The notes below the pieces were generated by a model, which saw only the letters and a list, made by a program, of their open reading frames with translations, made no database searches and was not told the origin of the DNA. Below are positions 8,906 to 18,405 of a stretch of 64,000 nt of DNA, piece after piece. Every line of letters begins with the position of its first letter. Positions within the stretch are counted from its first letter, which is position 1. Source of the stretch: Chryseobacterium sp. HSC-36S06 (GTDB lineage: Bacteria > Bacteroidota > Bacteroidia > Flavobacteriales > Weeksellaceae); NCBI RefSeq assembly GCF_024171485.1, contig NZ_JALJZX010000002.1, positions 806,001 through 870,000 on the forward strand. Direction: 5' to 3'. Both the position numbers and the translations under genes were made by a program.

Positions 8906-10054
8906 ATGAAGAACTTATTTATTATCATAATTACTGCTGCGGCTGTAATATCGTGTGACAAAAGCACGATACAGCAGACGACCGATAACATCAAAATAGC
9001 CGACAGTCTTTTTACGAAAGCCAACGACGGAATCAAGACTTTAGATTCTATCTCAAAAACAATTACCGATTCTGATGGCATTGCTAAAAAAGTAATCATG
9101 CCCGAAATTGAAAAACAGAAAAAATCCATCGACAGTACTATAAAATCGGGTGGCTGGCGAATCGACTCCATCAATAAACAGATAGAGAAAATCACGAAAA
9201 ATGTGGTGGTGGGAACTGAAGTTGTGAAAACTTTAGACTCCGCAAACAATGCGCTGAAAAGCGGTGAAAGCACCATAAAAGTACTTACCCAAACTGCCGA
9301 TAAAATTCTGAAGCAAACCAAAAAACAAAATTCAACACCGGAAACTCCCACTGCCGAAAACCGTGCAACTCCAGAGGAACAGAATAAACCGGTTATTGTG
9401 CCGCCTGTTGCAGAAAGAAATCCTTTGGTAAAAACCGCCAAGCTTGAAATTCAGGTTGATGATCTGAATGCTGCAAAAGCGCTTCTGAAACAGAAAATCA
9501 GAGAAAACAACGCGGATCTGGTGACTGAAAATTTCAGTCAGAATGAAGGCATTCAGCGGGAATATATTACCGCGAAAGTTCCGCTTCAGAATTTTGATCA
9601 GCTGCTTTCTAATCTTTCCGGTCAGCTTGGCGATGTGAAATCGAAAAGCACGGAATCTGAAGGTAAAGATTATGTAGCCTCGCAAATGTGTGACATTGAA
9701 ATCACGCTTTTACAGAACGAAAATATCGCGTCCAATCCTATTGTCGAAAATCAGAACGAAGAAGATAAGAACAGTTTCGGGAATGCTTTTATGAAAGGCT
9801 TCAAAGTGTTAGGTGACGCCCTGCTATTTCTCCTTCCCTTCTGGCCGATATTTTTGATCGGAGCATTGATTTGGTATTTCATCCAGAGAAATAAAAAGAA
9901 AAAAGCTCAGGAAGAATGGGAAAAACAGCAAATCCTGAATCAGCAGAGCGCTGCCTATCCAACCCAGAACCAGACTTCTACCGAACCCGTTCAGGAAGAC
10001 AAACCGGCAGAAACTCCGGATACGGATTACTCTAAATATCTGCCGAAGAATTAA
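8906..10054 (+). CDS. DUF4349 domain-containing lipoprotein
   Basis: 382 residues. MKNLFIIIITAAAVISC is a lipoprotein signal peptide with the acylated Cys at residue 17. Residues 20-130 are helical with a repetitive Ser/Lys/Asp-rich pattern, probably coiled coil. The DUF4349 core spans about 170-275 (PLVKTAKLEIQVDDLNAAKALL to DYVASQMCDIEITLL). A hydrophobic segment at about 300-325 (LLFLLPFWPIFLIGALIWYFI) is followed by RNKKKK and a Pro/Gln-rich tail. A lipid anchor plus a later membrane span is an odd topology, although DUF4349 proteins of other phyla also end in a membrane helix. Function unknown. Confidence 0.82.
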   Translation: MKNLFIIIITAAAVISCDKSTIQQTTDNIKIADSLFTKANDGIKTLDSISKTITDSDGIAKKVIMPEIEKQKKSIDSTIKSGGWRIDSINKQIEKITKNVVVGTEVVKTLDSANNALKSGESTIKVLTQTADKILKQTKKQNSTPETPTAENRATPEEQNKPVIVPPVAERNPLVKTAKLEIQVDDLNAAKALLKQKIRENNADLVTENFSQNEGIQREYITAKVPLQNFDQLLSNLSGQLGDVKSKSTESEGKDYVASQMCDIEITLLQNENIASNPIVENQNEEDKNSFGNAFMKGFKVLGDALLFLLPFWPIFLIGALIWYFIQRNKKKKAQEEWEKQQILNQQSAAYPTQNQTSTEPVQEDKPAETPDTDYSKYLPKN

Positions 10055-10163
10055 GGTGGAAATACTCTCGCTGATTGCGGTGATGATGCTGATTTTATTG
10101 AGTTAATCTGCCAAATTTGCTGAGTCTGCGAGAACAATCACCTGTAAAACAAAGATATCAATC

Positions 10164-10199
10164 AAAAAAGCCTTCCGTATTCGGAAGGCTTTCTTTTTA
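10164..10199. terminator. Bidirectional terminator between convergent genes
   Basis: AAAGCCTTCCG pairs with CGGAAGGCTTT over a 3-4 base loop, with A-run and T-run flanks. It serves the DUF4349 gene and the minus-strand gene ending at 10197, whose last codons it touches. Confidence 0.85.
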
Positions 10200-10562
10200 T
10201 TTCATATTCACAATACGGTCCACAACATAAGTTGTATTTCCGCGCCATGGGAGGACACCGTGATATTCTTTATAATGCAGGTCAAAGGTTTTACCGTTGT
10301 TGATTTCGAGCTGTTTGAAGATTTCTTCGTCCTCAATCGAAAACTCAAATTCATAACTCGTTAAACTGCCCGTGCGCGGATTGGCTCCGAATCCCTGCTG
10401 GATGAGTTTACCTTCGTAGGTTTTAAAGATATTTCCCTTTTTTACAGCATAATTAAGAACACCGGATTTTACGCCTTCACCGAAGACGAAATAATAGCGG
10501 TAATAAATAACACCGCTCAAAAGCAAAAAAACGGCAACAAGGCTGATCCACAAGTACTTCAT
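10197..10562 (-). CDS. Small membrane-anchored conserved protein of unknown function
   Basis: 121 residues with one N-terminal membrane helix (WISLVAVFLLLSGVIYYRYY, residues 4-23), then a soluble domain of about 95 residues outside the cytoplasm. The domain contains VLNYAVKKGNIFKTYEGKL, a glycine-rich turn and YKEYHGVLPWRGNTTYVVDRI. I recognise the pattern as a conserved Bacteroidetes family, sometimes mislabelled as 6-phosphogluconate dehydrogenase in annotations, but no dehydrogenase motif is present. It lies 21 bases behind the acyl-CoA dehydrogenase gene and is probably co-transcribed with it. Function is unknown. Confidence 0.75.
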   Translation of the reverse strand: MKYLWISLVAVFLLLSGVIYYRYYFVFGEGVKSGVLNYAVKKGNIFKTYEGKLIQQGFGANPRTGSLTSYEFEFSIEDEEIFKQLEINNGKTFDLHYKEYHGVLPWRGNTTYVVDRIVNMK

Positions 10563-10583
10563 GGCAAATCTTTAGTGATTAAT

Positions 10584-11723
10584 CTATTTGGCAATGCTTC
10601 GGGAAATTACAATCTTCTGGATTTCTGAAGTTCCTTCATAAATCTGGGTGATTTTCGCATCGCGCATCATTCGTTCTACGTGATATTCTTTTACATAACC
10701 GTACCCGCCGTGAATCTGCACTGCTTCGATCGTAGTATCCATCGCAACCTGAGATGCATAAAGTTTTGCCATTGCACCAATTTCAGAAATGTCTTTACCT
10801 TCATCCTTCTCTACAGCAGCTTTATAGCAAAGCATTCGTGCTGCGGTAATCTGCGTTGCCATATCAGCTAATTTGAATGCGATCGCCTGGTGATTGATGA
10901 TTTCGGTTCTGAAAGCTTTTCTGGTTTTTGCATATTTCAATGCAAGTTCATAAGCTCCTGAAGCAATTCCTAAAGCCTGAGATGCAATCCCGATTCTTCC
11001 TCCGTTCAGTACGGCCATCGCAAAATTAAATCCGAATCCGTCTTCACCGATTCTGTTTTCTTTCGGAACTTTAACGTCGGTAAAGAGCAAAGAATGCGTA
11101 TCACTTCCGCGGATTCCCAGTTTGTCTTCTTTCGGCCCGATTTCGAAACCTGCCCAACTTCTTTCCACAATAAATGCGTTGATGCCTTTATGTTTTTTCT
11201 CAGGATCAGTCTGTGCGATTACGATATAATACGTTGCGTTTCCACCGTTGGTAATCCAGTTTTTAGTCCCATTCAGCAAATAATGGTCGCCCATATCTAC
11301 CGCTGTGGTTTTTTGTGATGTAGCATCAGAACCTGCTTCGGGCTCAGAAAGAGCGAAAGCACCTATCACTTCACCACTTGCCAGCGGTTTCAGGTATTTC
11401 ATTTTCTGTTCCTCGTTACAGTATTTCTCCAGTCCGGCGCATACCAGCGAATTGTTTACCGACATTACTACGGCTGCAGAAGCATCAACTTTAGCAATTT
11501 CTTCCATGGCTAAAACGTAAGACACACTGTCCATCCCGGCACCGCCGTATTTGGGATCCACCATCATCCCCAGAAAGCCCAGTTCTCCCATTTTCTTCAC
11601 CTGTTCGTGAGGAAACTTCTGTTCATTATCTCTTTCTATTACGCCGGGCAAAAGTTCTGTATTGGCAAAGTCTCTTGCAGCCTGCTGAATCATTAACTGT
11701 TCTTCAGATAAATTAAAGTCCAT
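10584..11723 (-). CDS. Acyl-CoA dehydrogenase
   Basis: An FAD enzyme that introduces the trans-2 double bond in acyl-CoA during fatty acid or branched-chain amino acid breakdown. The 379 residues carry the three ACAD parts: an N-terminal helical domain, the beta-domain signature GAFALSEPEAGSDATS (about 125-140), and the C-terminal helical domain with QIHGGYGYVKEYHVERMMRDAKI. The catalytic glutamate is the E in QIYEGTSEIQ near residue 364. Length and motif place it with the short-chain/butyryl type; exact chain length is inferred. It precedes the small anchored protein at 10197. Confidence 0.95.
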   Translation of the reverse strand: MDFNLSEEQLMIQQAARDFANTELLPGVIERDNEQKFPHEQVKKMGELGFLGMMVDPKYGGAGMDSVSYVLAMEEIAKVDASAAVVMSVNNSLVCAGLEKYCNEEQKMKYLKPLASGEVIGAFALSEPEAGSDATSQKTTAVDMGDHYLLNGTKNWITNGGNATYYIVIAQTDPEKKHKGINAFIVERSWAGFEIGPKEDKLGIRGSDTHSLLFTDVKVPKENRIGEDGFGFNFAMAVLNGGRIGIASQALGIASGAYELALKYAKTRKAFRTEIINHQAIAFKLADMATQITAARMLCYKAAVEKDEGKDISEIGAMAKLYASQVAMDTTIEAVQIHGGYGYVKEYHVERMMRDAKITQIYEGTSEIQKIVISRSIAK

Positions 11724-11964
11724 AAAGTATATAATTGTTTGACCGTAAATCTAAGCTTTTTCTAAAAAATAAAAAATTATATTGCCTGAGGTTAAAATTA
11801 TTCATTGAATAACAGTTTTATTCATTATATGTATTATAAAATCATTTGAATTTTTAGGAAAAACACATCATAAAATCTGTTTTGCTGTTTAAAATAAAAT
11901 CGATATTTTTACCCAAAAGCAATACTAATTTTACCGATAACGGAATCAGAAAAAAAATTACACT

Positions 11965-13743
11965 ATGACGATAAAGAGAATCTTTGATTTTGCCCACAAT
12001 GCGTTGGAAAAGTATTCGCAGGATGATATGTTCATTACTAAATATCACGGCGAGTGGAAGAAAATATCAACCAAAGAGTTTTGTGACCAGGGAAATAAAA
12101 TATCCCGCGGACTGCTGAAACTGGGGATAAAACCTGGCGATAAAATCGCGCTCATCACCACAGCAACGCGTACCGAATGGGCCGTTATGGATTTGGGGAT
12201 TTCACAGATCGGCGCGGTTTCTGTACCTGTGTATCCTACAATTTCTCCCGAGGATTACGATTTTATCTTTAACAATGCTGAAGTCCAGTATTGTTTTCTG
12301 TCGGACCGTGATCTCTACGACAAAGTGATACAGATAAAAGGCAATGTATCAACATTGAAGGGTGTTTTCACCTTCGATCAGGTTGATGGGGCTCCAAACT
12401 GGAACGAAATTCTGGATCTCGGGAATGATGATGCCACGCAAAACGAGGTCAATGATCTTAGCAACAGCATCAATTCCGAGGATCTGGCTACCATTATTTA
12501 CACCTCCGGAACCACCGGACGACCAAAAGGCGTAATGCTCACCCACCACAATATCGTTTCCAATGTACTGGCTTCGGACCCTAGAATTCCACGGGTTAAA
12601 GGTTTACAGAACAGTGATATCCGAATCCTGAGTTTCCTTCCGATCTGTCACATCTTCGAGAGAATGTTATTTTACCTGTATCAGTACAATGGCTACTCCG
12701 TTTATTTTGCGGAAAGCATCGAAAAAATGGGCGATAATATCAAGGAAGTTAAACCGCACATCATGTCGGTAGTGCCAAGATTGATCGAAAAAGTATACGA
12801 TAAAATTTACGACAAAGGAACCAGCGCAGGCGGTCTGAAATCAAAAATATTCCTATGGGCACTGGGCATCAACAAAGCCAAGCAGAAACTCGGCAAACCT
12901 TCGGGGCTCATGGAAACCATCGCAGATAAACTCGTATTCTCCAAATGGAGAGAAGGTTTGGGTGGTAACATCATTACGTTGGTTTCGGGTTCAGCAGCGC
13001 TTCAGCCCAGATTGAACAAAATGTTCCAGAATGCCGGAATACCGATTCTGGAAGGTTATGGCTTAACAGAAACCTCGCCGGTAATTTCGGTGAACAGTTT
13101 TGGTAAAATTAAAGTGGGTACCGTGGGACACGTGCTTGAAAATTTGGACGTTAAAATTCAGGAAGACGGTGAAATTACCGTAAAAGGTCCTTCCGTGTTC
13201 AAAGGATATTTCAAGAACGAGGAAATGACCAAAGAAGTTTTTACACAAGACGGTTATTTCAAAACCGGCGACATCGGACACATCGATGAAGAAGGTTATC
13301 TGCATATTACGGACCGTAAAAAAGAAATGTTCAAAACCTCCGGCGGAAAATACATCGCACCTCAGGTTATTGAAAACCAGGCAAAAGCCTCGAAATTCAT
13401 TGAGCAGATCATGGTGGTAGGCGATGGTGAAAAGATGCCTTGCGCACTGATTCAGCCTGACTTCAATTTTGTACAGCACTGGGCTGAACGCAAAAATATC
13501 ACCATCGGAACCACACCGGAAGAGATGGCCAACAGCCCGGAACTCAAGGAAAGAATCGGTAAGGAAATCGATTACCTCAACACCAAGCTGGGCAGCTGGG
13601 AACAGATCAAACGCTTCGAACTGACCCCGGAAATCTGGTCCATCGATTCCGGCGTTCTCACTCCAACGCTCAAACTTAAGCGTAAAGCGGTCAAAGAGCG
13701 CTTCCTTAAACTCTACAACAAAATGTACGGCCACGAGGCCTAA
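11965..13743 (+). CDS. Long-chain fatty acid--CoA ligase (AMP-forming)
   Basis: Activates fatty acids to acyl-CoA through an acyl-adenylate. The 592 residues contain the AMP-binding P-loop IIYTSGTTGRPKGVMLTHHN (about 175-195), the ATP/AMP motif LEGYGLTETSP (about 355-365), the YFKTGDIGHIDEEGYLHITDRKKEMFKTSGGKYI block (about 430-463) and the conserved C-terminal lysine in PTLKLKRKAV. It belongs to the FadD15/long ACSL-like branch. The divergent neighbour is the acyl-CoA dehydrogenase, which fits a shared role in fatty acid degradation. A terminator follows. Confidence 0.95.
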   Translation: MTIKRIFDFAHNALEKYSQDDMFITKYHGEWKKISTKEFCDQGNKISRGLLKLGIKPGDKIALITTATRTEWAVMDLGISQIGAVSVPVYPTISPEDYDFIFNNAEVQYCFLSDRDLYDKVIQIKGNVSTLKGVFTFDQVDGAPNWNEILDLGNDDATQNEVNDLSNSINSEDLATIIYTSGTTGRPKGVMLTHHNIVSNVLASDPRIPRVKGLQNSDIRILSFLPICHIFERMLFYLYQYNGYSVYFAESIEKMGDNIKEVKPHIMSVVPRLIEKVYDKIYDKGTSAGGLKSKIFLWALGINKAKQKLGKPSGLMETIADKLVFSKWREGLGGNIITLVSGSAALQPRLNKMFQNAGIPILEGYGLTETSPVISVNSFGKIKVGTVGHVLENLDVKIQEDGEITVKGPSVFKGYFKNEEMTKEVFTQDGYFKTGDIGHIDEEGYLHITDRKKEMFKTSGGKYIAPQVIENQAKASKFIEQIMVVGDGEKMPCALIQPDFNFVQHWAERKNITIGTTPEEMANSPELKERIGKEIDYLNTKLGSWEQIKRFELTPEIWSIDSGVLTPTLKLKRKAVKERFLKLYNKMYGHEA

Positions 13744-13749
13744 CTATTT

Positions 13750-13780
13750 AAAAGCACGGTTTTTTAACTGTGCTTTTTTA
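13750..13780 (+). terminator. Terminator after the acyl-CoA ligase gene
   Basis: AAAGCAC pairs with GTGCTTT, extended inward by GTT/AAC, followed by a T-run. Confidence 0.75.
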
Positions 13781-13938
13781 TTTCCCACTCCCAACAATCA
13801 TCTGTATGGCCAGAATTTTTAAATAAACTTTCATCTCATTTTTACTCCTGCCATTGCAGATGAAATCTCCATTCCAATGCGATCTACCTACGCATTAAAA
13901 ATCCAGGTAGAAATTACTATAATAACATAACTTCATAA

Positions 13939-13946
13939 TATCTTTG
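13939..13946 (+). promoter_or_regulatory. -7 promoter element of zupT
   Basis: TATCTTTG, matching TANNTTTG, 41 bases upstream of the ATG. I see no obvious zinc-repressor palindrome between box and gene. Confidence 0.55.
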
Positions 13947-13987
13947 GCAAAATCTAATGATAAAACCAAATCTTTTATAAAACATCA

Positions 13988-14794
13988 ATGGAATCAGGAA
14001 ATATATTATTTGCATTTGGATTAACTTTATTTGCCGGCCTGGCGACGGGCATCGGAAGTCTGATGGCCTTCCTCTCAAAAACCTACAATCCCAAATTTCT
14101 GGCCGCCTCTCTGGGGTTTTCTGCGGGAGTAATGATTTACGTTTCCTTTGTTGAAATTCTTGTTAAAGCTCAGACCTCTCTTGTGGCAGTGTACGGAATG
14201 AAGTCCGGGCACATTTACACGGTAATCGCTTTCTTTGCAGGTATCGCCGTTATCGCTTTGATCGATATGCTGATTCCCTCCTTTGAAAATCCCCATGAAG
14301 TAAAAAACATCGATGAAAAGAACTGGAACACCGCCAGCAGCGACAAATTATTAAGGATGGGAAAGTTTGCGGCGGTAGCTATAGCAATTCACAATTTTCC
14401 GGAAGGGCTGGCTACTTTCATGAGTGCCATCAGCGATCCGGCACTGGGAATCAGCATTGCAGTAGCCATTGCCATACACAATATTCCGGAGGGTATCGCG
14501 GTCTCTGTGCCTATTTATTATGCAACACGAAACCGTAAGAAAGCTTTCGGATACTCTTTTTTATCCGGACTGGCAGAGCCGGTCGGGGCTTTGCTGGGAT
14601 ATTTTATTCTGAGAAGCTATTTCGGCGACAGTATGTTTGGGTTTATTTTCGCTGGTGTTGCCGGAATTATGGTCTATATTTCTCTGGATGAATTACTGCC
14701 TGCCGCCGAGGAATACGGGAAACACCACATCGCGATCGGTGGCGTAATTGCCGGAATGGCCGTAATGGCCACCAGTCTGTTACTCTTTATGTAA
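13988..14794 (+). CDS. zupT: ZupT-type ZIP zinc/divalent metal transporter
   Basis: An inner-membrane importer of Zn2+ with wide divalent metal specificity. The 268 residues have eight hydrophobic segments. The two metal-binding helices are marked by [10 protein letters not shown] (about 136-145) and [12 protein letters not shown] (about 162-173), the duplicate His/Glu motifs of the ZIP family GufA/ZupT branch. The cytoplasmic loop between helices 3 and 4 is short and lacks a long His-rich stretch. It is monocistronic with its own -7 box. Confidence 0.95.
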   Translation: MESGNILFAFGLTLFAGLATGIGSLMAFLSKTYNPKFLAASLGFSAGVMIYVSFVEILVKAQTSLVAVYGMKSGHIYTVIAFFAGIAVIALIDMLIPSFENPHEVKNIDEKNWNTASSDKLLRMGKFAAVAIAIHNFPEGLATFMSAISDPALGISIAVAIAIHNIPEGIAVSVPIYYATRNRKKAFGYSFLSGLAEPVGALLGYFILRSYFGDSMFGFIFAGVAGIMVYISLDELLPAAEEYGKHHIAIGGVIAGMAVMATSLLLFM

Positions 14795-15203
14795 GCGGAT
14801 ATGAGATAACCGGTTTTTAAATGATATAGGCGAATAAAAGACATTATTTCATCTGGATTTAAAATATTCATTAACTTTACAAATACCACACAAACAGCAG
14901 ATTACTATTTTCAACATTGTGTAAAAAAATAGAATTTCTACCCTATTAATTCTTCCGTAATCATTATTAATAAAGATTTCCCTGAGGTTGAGCCGTAGTT
15001 CAGCCGTACTTGGGCCGTATTTCCTTCTTCGCATCATCTACCACATTTGTTCGTGAGTCCTTCGGAATAAATGGTCTATTTGGCAACTCAGCACGAACGA
15101 AGCACGAACGGTCTCCACTTACATCTCAGTCCACAACAAAATGAATAACAGTATAGTATAGGCAATAAACATCCGCAAACTTGCCACTCCTTTACCAAAA
15201 CCC
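14795..15203. other. Intergenic region between zupT and sulP with 11-bp-spaced short repeats
   Basis: No credible gene. It holds three copies of GCCGTA at 14992, 15003 and 15014, exactly 11 bases apart. Two copies of GCACGAACG sit at 15091 and 15102, also 11 bases apart, and an inverted GTTCGTG at 15049. Spacing of one helical turn suggests a protein-binding array upstream of the sulP promoter, but nothing confirms this. Confidence 0.45.
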
Positions 15204-15211
15204 TACTTTTG
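15181..15211 (+). promoter_or_regulatory. Promoter of the SulP transporter gene
   Basis: TTG at 15181 and TACTTTTG at 15204, 20 bases apart, a good fit to the Bacteroidetes -33/-7 arrangement. The ATG follows 17 bases after the -7 box. Confidence 0.65.
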
Positions 15212-15227
15212 CAGCTTTAAATTACTC

Positions 15228-16763
15228 ATGAAAGCTGCGCTCAACCTTTTCGATTTCTCCCAGAAAGTAAACTACCGCACCGAAATACTCGCCGGACTCA
15301 CCGTCGCCATGACCATGATTCCCGAGTCGCTTTCCTTTGCCATTTTAGCCGGATTTCCGCCGTTGGTAGGATTGTATGGGGCTTTCATTATGGGATTGGT
15401 TACTGCTGTTTTCGGCGGAAGGCCCGGATTGATCTCCGGAGGTGCCGGCGCTACTGTCATCGTCCTCATTGCCCTAATGAAATCCCACGGTCTCGAATAT
15501 GTTTTTGGAGCGGTCGCTCTGGCCGGTGTTTTACAGATCATCGTCGGACTCCTGAAACTCGGTAAATTCATCAGACTCGTTCCGCAGCCTGTGATGTTTG
15601 GTTTTGTGAACGGTCTTGCCGTGATCATCTTCATGTCGCAGCTGGAACAGTTTAAAATATCCACCAACGGGCAAACCGAATGGCTTACCGGTACACCGTT
15701 TCTCGTTATGGCAGGTTTGGTAGCGCTCACCATCGCCATCGTCGTGCTGCTCCCAAAAGTCACAAAGAAAATCCCGGCATCACTCGTGGCGATTGCAGTG
15801 GTTTTCGCCATCGTTATGATTTTTAATATTGATACCAAGCAGGTAGAAGACATTGCCTCAGTAAGCGGAAGCCTTCCTCCTTTTCATATTCCCAATATTC
15901 CATTGAATCTGGAAACGCTGCAGGTCATCTTTCCTTATGCCCTGATCATGGCAGCAGTAGGCTTGACAGAGGGACTTTTAACCCTGAATTTGGTTGATGA
16001 AATTACAGGAACAAAAGGAAATTCCAACCGCGAATGTGTTGCACAGGGCGGTGCCAATATCCTGAACGGATTCTTCTTCGGAATGGGTGGCTGCCCGATG
16101 ATTGCGCAGACGTTGGTGAATCTTTCCGCCGGATCGCGTGCAAGGCTTTCAGGAATCGTAGCAGCTTTAACCATCTTAGTCATCATCTTGGTAGGCGCTC
16201 CCGTTATTGGAAAATTACCGATGGCAGCGCTGACCGGCGTCATGATTATGGTCGCCATCGGTACGTTTGAATGGGCAAGTCTGAGGATCTTCAAACGCAT
16301 GCCCAAGTCGGATATATTCGTGATGATTGTGGTGACGTTGATTACCATTTTCCTTCATAATCTTGCCTTGGCGGTTTTGATTGGAGTAATTATTTCGGCA
16401 CTGGTTTTTGCGTGGGACAATGCGAAAAGAATCCGTGCACGGAAACATGTCGACGAAAACGGCGTGAAGCATTACGACATCTACGGTCCATTATTCTTTG
16501 GTTCGGTTACGAATTTTTCAGAGAAGTTTGATGTGGCAGATGATCCTGAACAAATCATCATCGATTTTAAAGAAAGCCGCGTGGTTGACATGTCGGCGAT
16601 TGAAGCGCTAAACGTGATCACCAACCGCTACCACAAGGCGGGAAAAACGGTAAGACTCCAGTATTTAAGTCCGGACTGTATCGCCCTTCTGAAAAATGCC
16701 GAAGCCATTATTGATGTCAATATTCTGGAAGATCCTCTTTATCTAGTAACGGAGAAATCTTAG
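15228..16763 (+). CDS. SulP family inorganic anion transporter (sulfate/bicarbonate type)
   Basis: 511 residues. The N-terminal two-thirds is a membrane domain with 10-14 helices, opening with YRTEILAGLTVAMTMIPESLSFAILAG, the SulP signature around helix 1. The C-terminal STAS domain occupies about residues 415-505 (YDIYGPLFFGSVTNFSEKF, then IIDFKESRVVDMSAIEAL). Family members move sulfate, bicarbonate or other anions across the inner membrane. The substrate cannot be read from the sequence, and no cys or carbonic anhydrase gene is adjacent. Length is slightly below the 550 of many SulP proteins but both domains are complete. Confidence 0.92.
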   Translation: MKAALNLFDFSQKVNYRTEILAGLTVAMTMIPESLSFAILAGFPPLVGLYGAFIMGLVTAVFGGRPGLISGGAGATVIVLIALMKSHGLEYVFGAVALAGVLQIIVGLLKLGKFIRLVPQPVMFGFVNGLAVIIFMSQLEQFKISTNGQTEWLTGTPFLVMAGLVALTIAIVVLLPKVTKKIPASLVAIAVVFAIVMIFNIDTKQVEDIASVSGSLPPFHIPNIPLNLETLQVIFPYALIMAAVGLTEGLLTLNLVDEITGTKGNSNRECVAQGGANILNGFFFGMGGCPMIAQTLVNLSAGSRARLSGIVAALTILVIILVGAPVIGKLPMAALTGVMIMVAIGTFEWASLRIFKRMPKSDIFVMIVVTLITIFLHNLALAVLIGVIISALVFAWDNAKRIRARKHVDENGVKHYDIYGPLFFGSVTNFSEKFDVADDPEQIIIDFKESRVVDMSAIEALNVITNRYHKAGKTVRLQYLSPDCIALLKNAEAIIDVNILEDPLYLVTEKS

Positions 16764-17065
16764 CCCGGAAAAATTTTAGTTTTTCATCAATTTCAAGATG
16801 ACATAGGAAACCGAGGCGTTAAGAAATTTTCAATATTTTACGTTAAAAAATTTCCACTGTTTGAGTGGCGGTAATGGAAATTAAACAATAAATCTAGTTT
16901 CCGTCCCAGTTTTGGAAATTTTAGGGAAATATTTAAAATTTTAGCCGGAGTTTCCAGTCTTGAATTTTTGGTTATTTTGCTTCAAGGCAAAAGAACTGAT
17001 TAAATTTTTTATCTAAATACACAAAGGCCGACTAGTCGAAAACATACAGGAAGAAAAGTAGATTT
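16764..17065. other. Intergenic region between convergent sulP and hisIE
   Basis: No gene seen. It contains a weak inverted repeat TTTTGC/GCAAAA at 16975-16992, possibly an inefficient terminator for the his operon, and a perfect 10-base palindrome CGACTAGTCG at 17029. The rest is AT-rich without clear structure. Confidence 0.4.
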
Positions 17066-17653
17066 TTATTTCTCCCTTGCCTTTAAAACCTCTTCAATTT
17101 CCTCCAGCGTAAATCCTTTGGCTTTGAGGAGAATTAAATAGTGATACATCAGATCAGCTGCTTCATTTTTAAAAAGCTCATCGTTATCGTCTTTGGCCTC
17201 GATCACCAATTCTACAGCTTCCTCTCCTACTTTTTGGGCGACTTTGTTGATGCCTCTTCTGTAAAGCTGATTGGTGTAAGAACCCTCAATATTCTGGTCA
17301 ATCCTTTCAGAAATAGTTTCTTCCAGACGGTACAGAAATCCTTTTGCAGGCTGCGTATTGAAACAGGAAACCGTTCCTTTGTGGCAGGTTGGCCCATCTG
17401 CTTTAGCAAGAATTAAAAGCGTGTCATCATCACAATCAAGTTTAATATCTCTCACCCAAAGGAAATTTCCGGAGGTTTCGCCTTTCGTCCAGAGCCGGTT
17501 TTTACTTCTGCTGAAGAATGTCACTTTCTTTTCCGAAAGCGTTTTTTCGTATGCTTCTTGGTTCATATAGCCTAACATCAGCACTTGCAGGCTCAATTCA
17601 TCCTGAACAATTACAGGAATCAGGCCGTCGCTTTTATTAAAATCAGGTTTCAT
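17066..17653 (-). CDS. hisI: Bifunctional phosphoribosyl-AMP cyclohydrolase / phosphoribosyl-ATP pyrophosphatase
   Basis: Catalyses the second and third steps of histidine synthesis. The 195-residue protein is a HisI-HisE fusion. HisI is about residues 1-105, with metal ligands in KLDCDDDTLLILAKADGPTCHKGTVSCF. HisE is about 110-195, with the EEAVELVIEAKD and EAADLMYHYLILL helices of the MazG-like fold. It is the last gene of the operon, and its ATG overlaps the hisF stop by 4 bases, so translation is coupled. Confidence 0.97.
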   Translation of the reverse strand: MKPDFNKSDGLIPVIVQDELSLQVLMLGYMNQEAYEKTLSEKKVTFFSRSKNRLWTKGETSGNFLWVRDIKLDCDDDTLLILAKADGPTCHKGTVSCFNTQPAKGFLYRLEETISERIDQNIEGSYTNQLYRRGINKVAQKVGEEAVELVIEAKDDNDELFKNEAADLMYHYLILLKAKGFTLEEIEEVLKAREK

Positions 17654-18405
17654 ATTCTTATCGGGATATTTTTGGTTTTTAAATATTGTTTAAGGTCGGG
17701 AATTGGGATTTGACCAAAGTGGAAAACACTTGCAGCCAACGCAGCTGTGACATTCGTCTGGGTGAAAACCTCAGCAAAATGTTCCATGGTTCCCGCCCCT
17801 CCCGATGCAATCACCGGAATGGAAACAGCTTCCGAAACTGCTTTACTGATGTCGACGGCGAAACCGTTCTTCGTTCCGTCATTATTCATCGAAGTCAGCA
17901 AAATTTCTCCCGCACCCAGTTCGGCGCCTTTCTGCGCCCAGTCGGTAGCTTTTAAATCAGTAATAATGGTTCCGCCACTGCGGAAAACAATCCATTCATC
18001 ATTAACGAATTTGGTATCAACCGCCAATACCACACACTGATTTCCAAAAAAACGCGCGATCTCTGTAATGAGTTCCGGACGCAGAATCGCCGCAGAATTG
18101 AGGCTGATTTTATCTGCACCGGAATCGATAATCATCTTCGCATCTTCCAGTGTATTGATGCCACCGCCCACTGTGAAAGGAATATTGATTTCCGAAGCAA
18201 TGCGGGTGATGAGTTCTGTAAGCGTTTTACGGTTTTCAAGGGTTGCCGTAATGTCAAGAAATACGAGTTCGTCTGCGCCTTCCTCCACATATCTTTTCGC
18301 GAGTTCTACAGGATCACCTGCATCTCTGATCTCCAGAAAGTTAATTCCTTTTACCGTTCTTCCGTTTTTAATATCTAAACACGGAATAATTCTTTTCTTC
18401 AGCAT
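17650..18405 (-). CDS. hisF: Imidazole glycerol phosphate synthase cyclase subunit
   Basis: Receives ammonia from HisH and turns PRFAR into imidazole glycerol phosphate plus AICAR. The 251-residue TIM barrel starts [19 protein letters not shown] with the catalytic aspartate near residue 11. It has the phosphate-binding loops [12 protein letters not shown] and [12 protein letters not shown], and the second catalytic aspartate lies in [14 protein letters not shown]. It overlaps hisA by 7 bases and hisI by 4. Confidence 0.98.
   Translation of the reverse strand: MLKKRIIPCLDIKNGRTVKGINFLEIRDAGDPVELAKRYVEEGADELVFLDITATLENRKTLTELITRIASEINIPFTVGGGINTLEDAKMIIDSGADKISLNSAAILRPELITEIARFFGNQCVVLAVDTKFVNDEWIVFRSGGTIITDLKATDWAQKGAELGAGEILLTSMNNDGTKNGFAVDISKAVSEAVSIPVIASGGAGTMEHFAEVFTQTNVTAALAASVFHFGQIPIPDLKQYLKTKNIPIRI

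Noticed and set aside
8899..9441. Antisense ORF of 180 codons over the DUF4349 gene
   Set aside because: It overlaps a lipoprotein gene with a clear lipobox and domain; composition is Phe/Ser-rich shadow.
13063..13734. Antisense ORF of 223 codons inside the acyl-CoA ligase gene
   Set aside because: The coding strand is a full, motif-complete enzyme; the antisense frame has no recognisable domain and reflects codon bias.
15272..15853. Antisense ORF of 193 codons inside the SulP gene
   Set aside because: Low-complexity Ala/Thr/Pro/Ile/Met composition is the shadow of hydrophobic codons on the other strand.
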